From contig NZ_LOKW01000014.1 of the NCBI RefSeq assembly GCF_002211305.1, positions 1 through 40,747 of the forward strand: DNA of 40,747 nt. Direction: 5' to 3'. The first letter of the stretch is position 1, and each line of letters starts with the position of its first letter. The notes below the pieces were generated by a model, which did no database searches, was not told where the DNA came from, and saw only the letters and a program-made list of their open reading frames with translations. This document shows positions 40,659 to 40,747 of this stretch, piece after piece. Source of the stretch: Rhizobium sp. R634. GTDB taxonomy: Bacteria > Pseudomonadota > Alphaproteobacteria > Rhizobiales > Rhizobiaceae. A program made the translations under genes and the position numbers.

Positions 40659-40747
40659 TGACGAAGTCGCCCGCCCTCCCTCCGGTTACAACCGTGAATG
40701 AGCCTGGGATCTTCGTCATCGTCACGTACGACCGAATAGTCGCTTGG

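Noticed and set aside
40513..40725. 70-codon minus-strand open frame
   Set aside because: It is laid over a perfect 34-bp palindrome, has no ribosome-binding site and shows no protein features.
1..40747. tRNA, rRNA and replication origin
   Set aside because: I looked for cloverleaf-like and conserved rRNA sequence and for repABC or dnaA-type features and saw none; a covariance-model scan would be needed to exclude a tRNA fully.

Overview
The window looks like a piece of a high-GC alphaproteobacterial genome, most likely a Rhizobium of the R. leguminosarum/etli group. The pointers are protein content typical of Rhizobiaceae, a type II lumazine synthase (RibH2) under an FMN riboswitch, and many intergenic palindromic mosaics resembling the rhizobial RIME family. 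The replicon (chromosome, chromid or plasmid) cannot be told from the sequence. I saw no rRNA, tRNA or CRISPR array.

Layout. 1-0.9 kb: 3' end of an IS110-family transposase followed by an inverted repeat. 0.9-3.1 kb: CHASE4 sensor kinase and a single-domain response regulator. 3.5-6.5 kb: a TPR/winged-helix protein plus a beta-propeller protein, divergent from a DUF899 gene and a mini membrane protein. 6.8-9.1 kb: divergent SDR and LLM flavin oxidoreductase genes, bracketed by two near-identical 175-bp repeats. 9.5-13.2 kb: a LysR regulator, an ArsR-type regulator coupled to an MFS exporter, and a divergent methyltransferase. 13.2-17.0 kb: a complete FecBCDE-type iron/siderophore importer. 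17.1-18.2 kb: a soluble class III adenylate cyclase. 18.5-19.8 kb: small hypothetical, secreted and SRPBCC proteins. 20.3-21.9 kb: FMN riboswitch, ribH2 and a VOC protein. 22.2-25.5 kb: a DUF1194 vWA protein, and a LysR regulator divergent from an SDR/RidA pair. 25.5-31.9 kb: the most interesting locus (next paragraph). 32.3-33.6 kb: TetR regulator and a DUF308-like membrane protein with paired operators. 33.8-40.4 kb: epimerase, lipoprotein, nucleotidyltransferase with an attenuator-like leader, FAH hydrolase plus gamma-carbonic anhydrase, an ICMT-like membrane methyltransferase, two hypotheticals and a SnoaL-like protein.

The best candidate for an undescribed system is at 25.5-31.9 kb. A three-helix membrane protein resembling the Pycsar effector PycTM is transcribed away from a two-gene operon. 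That operon encodes a secreted protein with FecR, TPR and outer-membrane beta-barrel parts, and a CHASE2-domain class III nucleotide cyclase whose start codon overlaps the barrel gene's stop codon. The arrangement suggests a trans-envelope sensor that controls a cyclic nucleotide, with a membrane effector next to it. This is inference from domains and gene order; no function has been shown.
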